64,000 nt of DNA, taken from NCBI GenBank assembly GCA_964587155.1, contig CAZPKF010000003.1, forward strand, positions 97,460-161,459, written 5' to 3'. The translations under genes and the position numbers were made by a program. This document shows positions 46,296-54,684 of this stretch, in pieces. How positions within the stretch are numbered: position 1 is the first letter of the stretch; each line of letters begins with the position of its first letter. Below the pieces are notes generated by a model, which had not been told where the DNA came from, did not search any database, and saw only the letters and a program-made list of their open reading frames with translations. This DNA is from Hallerella sp964587155. Lineage in GTDB: Bacteria > Fibrobacterota > Fibrobacteria > Fibrobacterales > Fibrobacteraceae.

Positions 46296-47039
46296 TCATG
46301 CGCCCAATCCGCCGTCAACACCGAGGACCTGACCGGTGATATAAGCGGCTTCGTCGGACACTAAAAAGGCGACAGCATTCGCAACGTCTTTCGTTTGGCC
46401 GATTCTTTGCGCAGGAATGGCGTTTTTGTATTTTTCAAGGGCTTCCGGGGCGATTTTCGCGGTCATGTCCGTTTCAATAAAGCCCGGGGCCACTGCGTTC
46501 ACCGTAATGCCGCGTGCGGCAAATTCCATGGCGTTCGTCTTGGTGAGGCCGATGATGCCCGCTTTCGAGGCTGCGTAATTAGCCTGCCCAGCTTGAGCCC
46601 GGATTCCGTTGATGCTTGCCATGTTCACAATACGGCCCGTGCGACGGCCCATCATATGGCGTGCGACTGCCCGCGTGCAAAGGAACGCCGAGCGGAGATT
46701 TACGCGGATGACATCGTCAAAATCCGCATCCTTCATGCGCATCAAAAGACCGTCACGGGTAATGCCCGCATTGTTCACCAAAATATCGATTTGTCCAAAC
46801 GCTTCGAGAATCGCCTTGAACGTCGCAGCGACCTGTTCGGCATCCGAAACATCACAGGCGAAGCTGCGGACTTCGGTTCCGGATTCCTGCGCAATTTGTT
46901 CTGCGACTTCCGGGCGTTCCTTTGTCGAAATGACGGCGACCTTCGCCCCCTGGACAGCAAGCGTTTTGGCGATTTCAAGCCCGATGCCGCGTGAAGCTCC
47001 CGTGACAACGGCGACTTTACCTTTCAAATCAATCATCAT
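46296..47039 (-). CDS. fabG: 3-oxoacyl-ACP reductase
   Basis: FabG reduces 3-oxoacyl-ACP with NADPH in fatty-acid elongation. The 247-residue short-chain dehydrogenase has the cofactor motif TGASRGIG, NNAGITRDGLLMRMKD, and the catalytic Ser-Tyr-Lys set (MASINGIRAQAGQANYAASK). It lies 4 bp after fabD. The start may be either of two adjacent ATGs. Confidence 0.97.
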   Translation of the reverse strand: MMIDLKGKVAVVTGASRGIGLEIAKTLAVQGAKVAVISTKERPEVAEQIAQESGTEVRSFACDVSDAEQVAATFKAILEAFGQIDILVNNAGITRDGLLMRMKDADFDDVIRVNLRSAFLCTRAVARHMMGRRTGRIVNMASINGIRAQAGQANYAASKAGIIGLTKTNAMEFAARGITVNAVAPGFIETDMTAKIAPEALEKYKNAIPAQRIGQTKDVANAVAFLVSDEAAYITGQVLGVDGGLGA

Positions 47040-47043
47040 AAAT

Positions 47044-47967
47044 TCACCCTTTGAGCGCCGAAATGGCTTCGACGGATTCCACTGCGGCGAACTTCACCGA
47101 GCGGTCAATTTTTCGTTCGAGTCCCGAAAGGACGTGACCAACGCCGACTTCGACGCCACGGGAAACATCCAGTTCGCGGATGGCGTAGCTCATCGACTGG
47201 CTCCAGCGCACCGGACTTACCAACTGGCGGACAAGGAGTTCGCGGATTTCCGCACTAGACGTGACAACGCTCGCAGTCACATTGGCAATGAGCGGCTTTT
47301 GCAAATCGTGAAATTCTGTTTTGGCAATCGCTTCGGCAAGACCCGGTTGGGCGCTTTGCATCAGCGGGCTGTGGAACGCACCCGAAACCGAGAGAGGAAC
47401 CGCCCGGACTCCGGACGCACTGCAATTTTCAACCAGGGCGTTGACAGCCGCCACTTCGCCAGAAACGACAATCTGGCCGGGGCAATTGAAATTCGCCGGG
47501 ACAACGACACCGGAAGATTTCACCGCGTCGCAAAGTTCCTGAATTTTTTCTTCGTCGACGCCAATGATTGCCGCCATGGCGCCGGGTTGCGTTTTACCCG
47601 CTTCGGCCATCAGCGTTCCGCGGAGACGGACCAGTTTCAAACCATCTTCGAACGAAAATCCCCCCGCAGCACAAATTGCGGAATATTCGCCAAGGGAATG
47701 CCCGGCGACAACGTCAAACGGAATGCCTTGGGCCTTGATGGCTTCGAAGACCATCATCGAAGACACAAACAACGCGGGCTGAGTGTTCGCCGTCATTTTC
47801 AGCTCCTCTTCGGGGCCTTCGAACATCACTTTCGAAAGGGAAAAGCCCAAAACGTCGTCCGCTTTTTGCAAAAGTTCTTTCGCCGGCGCAAATTCTTCGG
47901 AAAGAGCCTTTCCCATGCCCACGTATTGAGCACCCTGCCCCGGAAATACAAAGATAGTCTTCGACAT
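47044..47967 (-). CDS. fabD: malonyl-CoA:ACP transacylase
   Basis: FabD loads malonyl groups onto ACP. The 307-residue protein starts MSKTIFVFPGQGAQYVGMG and has the nucleophile motif GHSLGEYSA and the second catalytic region VSGAFHSPLM. The ATG at 47965-47967 gives the normal length. A probable terminator/attenuator lies just upstream, between plsX and fabD. Confidence 0.97.
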   Translation of the reverse strand: MSKTIFVFPGQGAQYVGMGKALSEEFAPAKELLQKADDVLGFSLSKVMFEGPEEELKMTANTQPALFVSSMMVFEAIKAQGIPFDVVAGHSLGEYSAICAAGGFSFEDGLKLVRLRGTLMAEAGKTQPGAMAAIIGVDEEKIQELCDAVKSSGVVVPANFNCPGQIVVSGEVAAVNALVENCSASGVRAVPLSVSGAFHSPLMQSAQPGLAEAIAKTEFHDLQKPLIANVTASVVTSSAEIRELLVRQLVSPVRWSQSMSYAIRELDVSRGVEVGVGHVLSGLERKIDRSVKFAAVESVEAISALKG

Positions 47968-48011
47968 TGTTTTCTCCAAAATGATTGGCTTATTTTGATG
48001 CAAGCAAAAAA

Positions 48012-48038
48012 CGCCCGAAAGCAAAAGGCTTCGAGCGC
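48012..48038 (-). terminator. hairpin between plsX and fabD
   Basis: GCGCTCGAAGC pairs imperfectly with GCTTTCGGGCG, followed on the minus strand by TTTTTT. It may partly stop transcription coming from plsX before fabD. Confidence 0.65.
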
Positions 48039-48125
48039 CATTTTAAACATCGATTCAACAAAGTTCCTGTTCTTTCCCTGCTTTCCGAGATGCGAATCGT
48101 CCAAAAGCAGAGAAGGGATGGCATA

Positions 48126-49094
48126 TCAGGCTTCGATTCCGGCAAGTTTCTTGCCGATTTTTTCCGGCACCTGATTCGCGGCAAAGGTGTAAGCCACCTT
48201 GATTGCCTGTTCAATCGCCTTGGCATCGGAACGGCCATGCGCGATGATGCCCGTACCTTTAAGTCCGAGCAAAAGGGCACCTCCCGTGTTGCGGTAGTCC
48301 CACGCTTCGTTGAATTGCTTTCCGGCCGGCGTATCGATAACGCCAAAAGTCTTGGTGTGCAATTCGAAGAAGCCTTCGTACATTTTCAGCAAGACGTTTC
48401 CGACAAAGCCCGAACAAACCACGACATCCGATTCGCCGAGCAAGACATCACGTCCTTCGACGTTGCCGATGAAATTCACGGGAGCATTTTTCAGAAGCTG
48501 GTACGCCTCTTGCACGGAAGCGGGGCCTTTCTTTTCTTCTTCGCCCATGTTCAGCAAACCGACCTTCGGATTTTCGATTCCGAGGTAAGCTTCGGCAAAA
48601 ACGGAACCGGCCAAAGCGAAGTCTTTGAGCACAGCCGGTTTTTCATCGACGTTCGCACCGGCATCGACCAGCACGCTGTGTCCAGTCGCAGTCGGGATAA
48701 TACAACCGATGGGCGGACGGGCGAAATTTTCACTGGTCCTTCCGAGAATCATCAGGCAAGAAGCCATCATAGCTCCGGAATTGCCTGCAGAGACACTCGC
48801 CTGGACAAGGCCTTTCTTTTGAAGAGCGACGCAAGTGACAAGTCCTGAACGCTGTTTTTTGCGAAGGACTTCCGTGGGATGGTCATCCATGGCGACGAGT
48901 TCCGGCGCATCGACAACCTGAATCAGCTTGCCACTATAACCGAACTGTTCCAATTTGGCTTTGACTTCGGCTTCGGGGCCGCAAAGGACCACGGCGAACT
49001 TTCCTTCGGATTGGTTGACGGCATTGATTGCCCCTTGGACCACAACGTCCGGAGCGTTGTCACCGCCAAACGCATCTAGCGCAATGCTTATCAT
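48126..49094 (-). CDS. plsX: PlsX, phosphate acyltransferase
   Basis: PlsX makes acyl-phosphate from acyl-ACP for phospholipid synthesis. The 322-residue protein starts MISIALDAFGGDNAPDVVVQGA and contains ASVSAGNSGAMMA and LGLKGTGIIAHGRSD, all typical. fabH is missing between plsX and fabD, where it often lies. Confidence 0.97.
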   Translation of the reverse strand: MISIALDAFGGDNAPDVVVQGAINAVNQSEGKFAVVLCGPEAEVKAKLEQFGYSGKLIQVVDAPELVAMDDHPTEVLRKKQRSGLVTCVALQKKGLVQASVSAGNSGAMMASCLMILGRTSENFARPPIGCIIPTATGHSVLVDAGANVDEKPAVLKDFALAGSVFAEAYLGIENPKVGLLNMGEEEKKGPASVQEAYQLLKNAPVNFIGNVEGRDVLLGESDVVVCSGFVGNVLLKMYEGFFELHTKTFGVIDTPAGKQFNEAWDYRNTGGALLLGLKGTGIIAHGRSDAKAIEQAIKVAYTFAANQVPEKIGKKLAGIEA

Positions 49095-49117
49095 CGCGAA
49101 CTCTCCTTTGATTGAAC

Positions 49118-49300
49118 TTAGGCTTCCTGTACGCGAACGACTTCGACGCCGTTATAATATCCGCATACCGGGCAAACGCGATGCGGACGCTTAACGGAAC
49201 CGCAATGATCGCAAGTGGCGAGAGCGGGCATTTCAAGCTTCCAATGCGTACGGCGCTTGTCACGACGGGCTGTCGAGGTTTTTCTTTTTGGTACGGCCAT
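49118..49300 (-). CDS. rpmF: ribosomal protein L32
   Basis: The 60-residue zinc-ribbon ribosomal protein starts MAVPKRKTSTARRDKRRTHW, with CDHCG and CPVCG cysteine pairs. Its position between the DUF177 gene and plsX is common in bacteria. Confidence 0.98.
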   Translation of the reverse strand: MAVPKRKTSTARRDKRRTHWKLEMPALATCDHCGSVKRPHRVCPVCGYYNGVEVVRVQEA

Positions 49301-49336
49301 TTTGAACTCCTAATCGTTCGGCTCGGATTTTTGGAA

Positions 49337-49861
49337 TCATCCGTTCGGACGTTCCATTTTGTCCTTGAGCGCTTTTAATTTTTCCCAACGGGGATCTTCT
49401 TTGGGGACTTCCGACTTTTCGCCGGCTTCCCAAACAAATTCCCTGTCCGGATTATCCTTGACCGGATGGAGCGGTTCCTGGAGAATCACCAGTTGCCGGA
49501 CACATTCAGTCACATCCACGTAATTCTGGGATTGCGGAACGCGGAATCCAAAGATTTCATCGTCCGAATCGTCCAGTTCCTGCCCCGCAAGTCCCGGAAC
49601 CAGTTCCACCCAAAAATGGATGGGCGTTTCAAAGGGGCTGTCGAACAGCTCAAGTGTGCGGGAGCATTCCAAAACCTGTACCCCGGAAAGAGTTCCCGCG
49701 AGAAGCCACCGGTTCGAACTTTCGGGAGAAACCGTCAGTTCGGCATCCAAGTTGCCCTTGACGCGGAGTTCTTCAAAAACGCCCGCATCGGAAACATCCT
49801 TTGCGAAGCAAACCTGCAACGAACCGTCACAGGAGGCTATTTTTGAAATCTCGATTCTCAA
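49337..49861 (-). CDS. YceD/DUF177 protein
   Basis: The 174-residue protein begins with a beta-rich region (VKGNLDAELTVSPESSNRWL) and has DDEIFGFRVPQSQNYVDVTECVRQLVILQEPLHPV (split here), the typical DUF177 layout, without the usual zinc cysteines. DUF177 proteins are linked to 23S rRNA accumulation. It lies 36 bp upstream of rpmF. Confidence 0.88.
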   Translation of the reverse strand: MRIEISKIASCDGSLQVCFAKDVSDAGVFEELRVKGNLDAELTVSPESSNRWLLAGTLSGVQVLECSRTLELFDSPFETPIHFWVELVPGLAGQELDDSDDEIFGFRVPQSQNYVDVTECVRQLVILQEPLHPVKDNPDREFVWEAGEKSEVPKEDPRWEKLKALKDKMERPNG

Positions 49862-49942
49862 GGTAGCGCAAATATACTAGAAAAAAAGTTTTCGGTCAAC
49901 AAAACGGGGCGAAAAAGCCCCCTCTTGCCTGTGTTTTTCCGC

Positions 49943-51301
49943 CTATTCACCGCCAAACCAGGCGGAATTGCTCAAAGAAGGCGGCGTGTATGTAAAGCCT
50001 TGATATTTGAGCGTGTCACCGGTGGGTAAATTGACGGGAACCACTTCAACATAATCTTCCGGTGCGAAAAGCCCCGATTTGAGACCGCGCACGACCATTT
50101 CGTCGCTGGAGTAGTACACAAACTCTTGATCGTCCGACGGCAGATCCGCCATGAAAATATTGTTGCAAGAACTGACCGTTTTAAAGCGGCTCGTTCCCCG
50201 GAATCCCACCCGGATGCTGTAAGCCCAACAAAGGGTGTCCCGTCGGGAAGACGCAGCGTTGTCCGCCACCAAAAAGACGGAACCCAAGAAGTTCGCCGGC
50301 GGCGAAAGAGCGACCGTGCCAACGCGGACCAGGTCCGTCGTATTTTTCAGCACATCCTTTCCGATATAAGGAGAAACTCCCGACAAGACGTTCCCCAAAG
50401 AATCCCTGCCGCGGAATTCGACGCGGAACGAATCGCAGACAACCGTTTCGAGCAACGGCGCGGGAACGCTCCAGTTGCCGTCAAAATCGGAAAGAGCCTG
50501 GGTTTCAAACGCAGAACTGTCCACAACGCCAAATCCATAAAGATCGGTCACAACATGGACCGCAACGCCGCGCAGGGGATTTCCGTCGGCATCCGTCACC
50601 TTTCCGCTCAGGACTTTCGCCCGAGTCGGTTCTAACGCCGAAAGATTCCAGCGGAGATTCCCGACATCCAACGTATCGCCCGTCGAAAGGGATACGGAGA
50701 ATTGCCGAACGATGGACGAATCCGCATACCCCGAATTCCGGAGCTTAGACAAAACGCCCGAATCCGCCGGAGCAACGGTCAACTGGTAATCTCCCTCCGG
50801 GATTTCCAAGACAAACGAATCTGGGGCGAAGATATCGGCGAAGAAAGTCGTCGCGCCCAAGTAGACCAAAAAGTGCGAACCAGCCAAATACGAAGCTTCT
50901 CCCGAAGATTCAAGGATTCCCCGGAGATGCGCCGGGCGCTGCAAGCGCACCTGCAGCCGTTCGGAATTTTTGGCGGACACATTCCACAGGATCTGCGCCT
51001 GAGAAAGGGACGAATCCGCGGCCAGGTAGCGGAATTCCAAGTTCACCGTGTCGGCAAGCGAACTGTCGAACGCAAACGAGCCGTCATCGGCAGTCGACGT
51101 TTCCACGAAAGCCGCCGAAGTAGCCGTACGGGCAGAGACTTGCCGCACAAGAACGCCTCGCGCCACAGAGCTGTCCGAAAGCAGAACCGTTCCCGCTATC
51201 GTATTTTCCGTATCCGTCGCCGTTCCGGAAACCTTTTCCGTTGAGCAAGAAATCAGAGCGAACGCCCAAAGAAGTCCCCAGAAAAGTTTATTCATTTTCA
51301 T
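49943..51301 (-). CDS. lipoprotein with repeated Ig-like/carboxypeptidase-regulatory domains
   Basis: The 452-residue lipoprotein (LLWAFALISCSTE, Cys19) has beta-rich repeats such as NTIAGTVLLSDSSVARGVLVRQV and LSGKVTDADGNPLRGVAVHVV, resembling carboxypeptidase regulatory-like domains. Its start overlaps the end of the TIGR02147 gene by 8-14 bp, so the two are translated together. It is probably a cell-surface protein under control of that partner. An alternative ATG lies 6 bp inside. Confidence 0.8.
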   Translation of the reverse strand: MKMNKLFWGLLWAFALISCSTEKVSGTATDTENTIAGTVLLSDSSVARGVLVRQVSARTATSAAFVETSTADDGSFAFDSSLADTVNLEFRYLAADSSLSQAQILWNVSAKNSERLQVRLQRPAHLRGILESSGEASYLAGSHFLVYLGATTFFADIFAPDSFVLEIPEGDYQLTVAPADSGVLSKLRNSGYADSSIVRQFSVSLSTGDTLDVGNLRWNLSALEPTRAKVLSGKVTDADGNPLRGVAVHVVTDLYGFGVVDSSAFETQALSDFDGNWSVPAPLLETVVCDSFRVEFRGRDSLGNVLSGVSPYIGKDVLKNTTDLVRVGTVALSPPANFLGSVFLVADNAASSRRDTLCWAYSIRVGFRGTSRFKTVSSCNNIFMADLPSDDQEFVYYSSDEMVVRGLKSGLFAPEDYVEVVPVNLPTGDTLKYQGFTYTPPSLSNSAWFGGE

Positions 51302-52163
51302 CGGGCAAACCTCCTTCCTTTTCTTCGGCGACAGCCTTCTTTTCTAAACTACCCAATTCTTTGGAAAGTGGGAAGAATTGAATGTTCAATTCACAAACCA
51401 TCGATTCACCCTCGTCGGAACGAACGATGTCGACGACTTCTTTTCGGAACGTATCGATTTTGTGGATGATGCGTTCAAGGCCCTGCGCGGAAACACTCAT
51501 CGTCGTACAAGAAACGTTGCGGCGTTCTGTGCTGTAATGGTCGATGGAAGCTTTCCCCAAATCCATCATCTTCTTTTGAAAATCGTGGACGACAAACGGG
51601 GGAATTTCCCTGCCGCTCGCAATCGTCTTGTTCACCGACCGCCAAAAACCGTTTTCCATTTCGACAAGGCCCAGGCTCGAAAGCAATTTCACCGCCTGTT
51701 TCGCCTGCGGAACGGAAATTCTCGGATTGAGGAACAACGCCAAATCTTGATAATTGTCCGAAATGTTCAAAACGGACAGCGCTTCGCGGACGGCGACGTA
51801 ATACCACTCCCTGTAATACTCCAACTGATTGCGGGAAAGCGCCTTTGTCGAACGCGGCAAGAGCGCCGACATCTGTTCAAAAATGGTCTGTTTGGATTCT
51901 GATGTCTCGGCATGGGTGAAGTCCACCATTAAGCTGAAATACCGCCCTTCCTTTTCGGAAAGGCCAAGCGCATGGATGAACTTGGGGACCATTTGCGGCG
52001 TCAGAGACTTGCGCCCTTTGACCACATCCAAATAAAAACCGCTCGACGTGTAACCGGCGCGCTTCGCAAATGCCCGATACGAAAAATAACGCTGCACGGA
52101 TTTTCTGTACTCGTAGTAATCCTGCAAGTATTTTCTGTAATTATAATAGGCGAACACGTTCAT
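51288..52163 (-). CDS. TIGR02147-family protein
   Basis: The 291-residue protein starts MNVFAYYNYRKYLQDYYEYR and has AFAKRAGYTSSGFYLDVVKGRKSL, which are hallmarks of TIGR02147, a paralogous family of Fibrobacter and related bacteria. The N-terminal half looks like a helix-turn-helix DNA-binding region. It is thought to act as a regulator, but I know of no proven target. It is encoded just before a lipoprotein. Confidence 0.88.
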   Translation of the reverse strand: MNVFAYYNYRKYLQDYYEYRKSVQRYFSYRAFAKRAGYTSSGFYLDVVKGRKSLTPQMVPKFIHALGLSEKEGRYFSLMVDFTHAETSESKQTIFEQMSALLPRSTKALSRNQLEYYREWYYVAVREALSVLNISDNYQDLALFLNPRISVPQAKQAVKLLSSLGLVEMENGFWRSVNKTIASGREIPPFVVHDFQKKMMDLGKASIDHYSTERRNVSCTTMSVSAQGLERIIHKIDTFRKEVVDIVRSDEGESMVCELNIQFFPLSKELGSLEKKAVAEEKEGGLPDENE

Positions 52164-52335
52164 GGACAAAAAATATAAATTCTCCCTTTTTCCGGGAACA
52201 CCTTTTGGAATATTTCTTCAAGAAAATGGCGATTTTTTCACAAAAGAACAGATTGGGAACACTTTAAGTCCAACAAGGGGTACCATTTGACAAAAATTTT
52301 GCCTATTTTTAAGGAACACCCAATCCCATCCCTGG

Positions 52336-52369
52336 ATCCCGCTCCACAGAACAGAGCGGGATTCTTTTT
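52336..52369 (+). terminator. intrinsic terminator in front of the hydrolase-fold gene
   Basis: A 9-bp perfect stem ATCCCGCTC/GAGCGGGAT (52336-52344 with 52354-52362) is followed by TCTTTTTTT. A TTGACA at 52287-52292 lies upstream. It would end a very short plus-strand transcript or attenuate the next gene. Confidence 0.8.
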
Positions 52370-53167
52370 TTGCCCTCCATTTTCTATTTTTTGCCCGTGA
52401 ATTTCGTCAAACGCATTTTTTTCAAAACACTCCGATTTGCGGCTATTATCGCCATCGTTTACCTGTGCCTTGTCGGTTACCTGCTCCTTTCCGAACGGAG
52501 GCTCTCCTTTGCGCGGGCCGAATCCGACAAAACATCGGCAAACACGCTCCAAGAATACGCCATCCGGTGCCAAACCAAAGACGGCAAGTGGCTTCAGGGG
52601 TGGATTTCGAAAGATTCCCTGGCGCCAACGGTATTGTATTTTGCAGACCGCGGAGAAGACGCGGCGACATTTCTCGCCCATGCGTTCCACATTCCGGGAT
52701 TCCGGTTTGCCGGATTCAATTACCGCGGTTCCGCAGGCAGCGAAGGGTCTCCCGGAGAAAAACATTACGCCGAAGACATCCGCGCCATGATCGGATGCGC
52801 AAACGCCGAGGGCGCCATTTTCTTAGGCCACGGGACAGGCGGCATTGCCGCCTACAATTCGTTCCAAAATGACCTTGGCCGCGGAGCCGTTTTAGTGGAC
52901 CCCGTAGAAAGCTTTGGCGATGCGCTGTCTTCCCGATACCGCATATTCTTTCCCCGTTTTTTGAGCCGGACCAAAACGCAGATGGAGTTCCGCTCTTCGG
53001 ATGCGCCCAAAGCGCTTGTCATTTTTGACGATCCCCGGAAAAAAGCCGGCGTCGAAAGCCTGCTTCAAAACCACCCGGAAGCCTTTCAGATTCTCCGCCG
53101 CGATGGAGCTTCTTTGTTGGATGTTCTCGAAAAAGTTTTGGATGAAATGGCGGCAGGCAGCCTCTGA
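52370..53167 (+). CDS. alpha/beta-hydrolase-fold protein without nucleophile serine
   Basis: The protein has 256-265 residues: the start is TTG at 52370 or GTG at 52397, with no clear ribosome site. It has an N-terminal membrane segment (FAAIIAIVYLCLVGYLLL), then a hydrolase fold with FNYRGSAGSEGSPGE and the nucleophile-elbow sequence FLGHGTGGIAA (residues 152-162). The usual GxSxG serine is replaced by glycine (GHGTG, residue 155). This suggests a binding or sensing protein, not an esterase. No histidine of the triad is obvious either. Confidence 0.78.
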   Translation: MPSIFYFLPVNFVKRIFFKTLRFAAIIAIVYLCLVGYLLLSERRLSFARAESDKTSANTLQEYAIRCQTKDGKWLQGWISKDSLAPTVLYFADRGEDAATFLAHAFHIPGFRFAGFNYRGSAGSEGSPGEKHYAEDIRAMIGCANAEGAIFLGHGTGGIAAYNSFQNDLGRGAVLVDPVESFGDALSSRYRIFFPRFLSRTKTQMEFRSSDAPKALVIFDDPRKKAGVESLLQNHPEAFQILRRDGASLLDVLEKVLDEMAAGSL

Positions 53168-53231
53168 CCATTGTCACAATCCACCCTTTTTGTTAATTTT
53201 TGAATAAAACTTCCCTAGGCGAGGTCGAACG

Positions 53232-53879
53232 ATGGAAAGTTACAAGGCCAGAATGGATATTCGCGGATTTCTCCGCTTTCCAAAAGACTTGATGGAAAAG
53301 TTTAAGCTCAAAGACGTTTCCTATGCCGATGTTTTCGTAGACAAAATCGGTGGGCGCGTTGGCATTGTCCCAACAAGCAAACTCAAAGCGACATCCTTTC
53401 GACTGCTGTCGTCTAACGGGACCGCGTTACTGTATCTCCGCGGTGCGATGAACAGCGTTGGAATGAAGGTTGTCTCGGGCGAAGCCCTTTTGTCCAAGGA
53501 CGGGAACATTCTCGTTTTCCAAAATCAAAAGCGCGCGTCCAAAAAAACGGGCCCGTGGGAAACATTCGCCTGCCGGAATTCCGCCGGGATTCCCATGGTT
53601 TCCATCGATCCTCGCGGGACGCTCATTCTCGACAAACGCTGCGTTTTGGCTTTGGACACAGTCAAAAATTCCACGATGACCCCGGATTACGACGCAAAGA
53701 AAAAAACGTTCACACTGACTTTCGGCAAAAAAGGATTCGTCAACGTACGCACCGTGGAAAGCCATGCGAACCTTTCAATGATGGGCACCTTCCACTCCTT
53801 TGGGCTCCAGTTGCCCACCACCCACACGCGGTATTGCGCCCAAATTTCCGGAAACGTTTTAAAATTCAAGCTGGTATAA
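53232..53879 (+). CDS. unknown protein with AbrB-like N-terminal stretch
   Basis: The 215-residue protein is likely cytosolic. Its N-terminus (MDIRGFLRFPKDLMEKFKLKDVSYADV, split) looks faintly like an AbrB-type swapped-hairpin segment, and SIDPRGTLILDKRC midway is a weaker echo. No family is recognised. The next gene begins 1 bp after its stop, so they are probably co-expressed. Confidence 0.75.
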   Translation: MESYKARMDIRGFLRFPKDLMEKFKLKDVSYADVFVDKIGGRVGIVPTSKLKATSFRLLSSNGTALLYLRGAMNSVGMKVVSGEALLSKDGNILVFQNQKRASKKTGPWETFACRNSAGIPMVSIDPRGTLILDKRCVLALDTVKNSTMTPDYDAKKKTFTLTFGKKGFVNVRTVESHANLSMMGTFHSFGLQLPTTHTRYCAQISGNVLKFKLV

Positions 53880-53880
53880 T

Positions 53881-54300
53881 ATGGTTGAAACATTTTCCGC
53901 TTTTTATTCCGTCCATTACAACTTCGCGGCACTTTCCCTGTTGCTGCTGTTGATCGTCATTTTTCTGCTGACCAAGAAAAACTTCAAGGTGAGCTTGATT
54001 TTAATCGCCATCGACATCGTCTTGAATGTTTTCATTTGGCAGCGCACAACGGGTAAAGTTTGGACCGTTACGGAAACTCCCGCTGAAAACAGCGCCTGGA
54101 GCATGCCGACTCCGAAGACTTATAAATTTTACGCTCCGGACCACTGGATTGTCGATACGGATGACGGCAAAAAATTGCATTACTGCTGGGTCGAAGCGTA
54201 TATGGAACAATTCCTTTCCGTGGACTTTGTCGATAAACTTTGGGGAACAGACAAGGCAAAAAGCCTACGCGAAGCCTCTGAAGAACGGATGCAACAGTAG
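53881..54300 (+). CDS. unknown membrane protein
   Basis: The 139-residue protein has two N-terminal membrane helices (ALSLLLLLIVIFLLTK, VSLILIAIDIVLNVFIW) and a soluble C-terminal half (YKFYAPDHWIVDTDDGKKLHYC). It is coupled to the upstream gene. No family is recognised. Confidence 0.75.
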   Translation: MVETFSAFYSVHYNFAALSLLLLLIVIFLLTKKNFKVSLILIAIDIVLNVFIWQRTTGKVWTVTETPAENSAWSMPTPKTYKFYAPDHWIVDTDDGKKLHYCWVEAYMEQFLSVDFVDKLWGTDKAKSLREASEERMQQ

Positions 54301-54341
54301 GGACAAAAGGCCCGTCCGCCGGTGAATTTCCCAATCAAAAG

Positions 54342-54400
54342 TAAAATTCACCGATACGCAGAAAAGGCTTTCGTGAGAAAACCATTGTTTCTCACGTATC
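54342..54400 (+). repeat. intergenic repeat, copy 2 (partial) with hairpin
   Basis: This matches 54609-54670 with few changes: AAAATTCACCGA, then CGCAGAAAAGGCTTTCGTGA. A hairpin GTGAGAAA/TTTCTCAC at 54373-54395 has a 7-base loop. Confidence 0.8.
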
Positions 54401-54580
54401 ATTTTTAATGCCGCATTCCGAATTATGATTTTTCCTTGCCAAAAACGCGGTGGGGCTTTGAACGTTTGGATTTTTGTTCGTCGGACGCGCGGTGGAGGTT
54501 TTTGCCTTCCTCATCGCTAAGTTCTGGCATCCAACTCCTAACTTCTCATTTCTAATTCCGAATGAACAATCCCTTTTGCC

Positions 54581-54665
54581 AAAACGGCTCGTCTTTGACG
54601 GCAAAACCGTGCAAAATTCACCGACACGCAGAAAAGGCTTTCGTGAGAAAACCATCGTTTCTCAC
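54581..54665 (+). repeat. intergenic repeat, copy 3
   Basis: The fullest copy: AAAACGGCTCGTCTTTGACG through CGCAGAAAAGGCTTTCGTGA, plus the GTGAGAAA/TTTCTCAC hairpin at 54643-54665. Confidence 0.8.
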
Positions 54666-54684
54666 GCATCATTCCTAATTACGA

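Larger units (their letters stand above)
54301..54684. other. intergenic stretch built of repeat copies
   Basis: No gene is supported. It holds repeat copies at 54342-54400 and 54581-54665, and AT-rich runs like AACTCCTAACTTCTCATTTC. These runs also occur near the other repeat copies. Confidence 0.7.
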
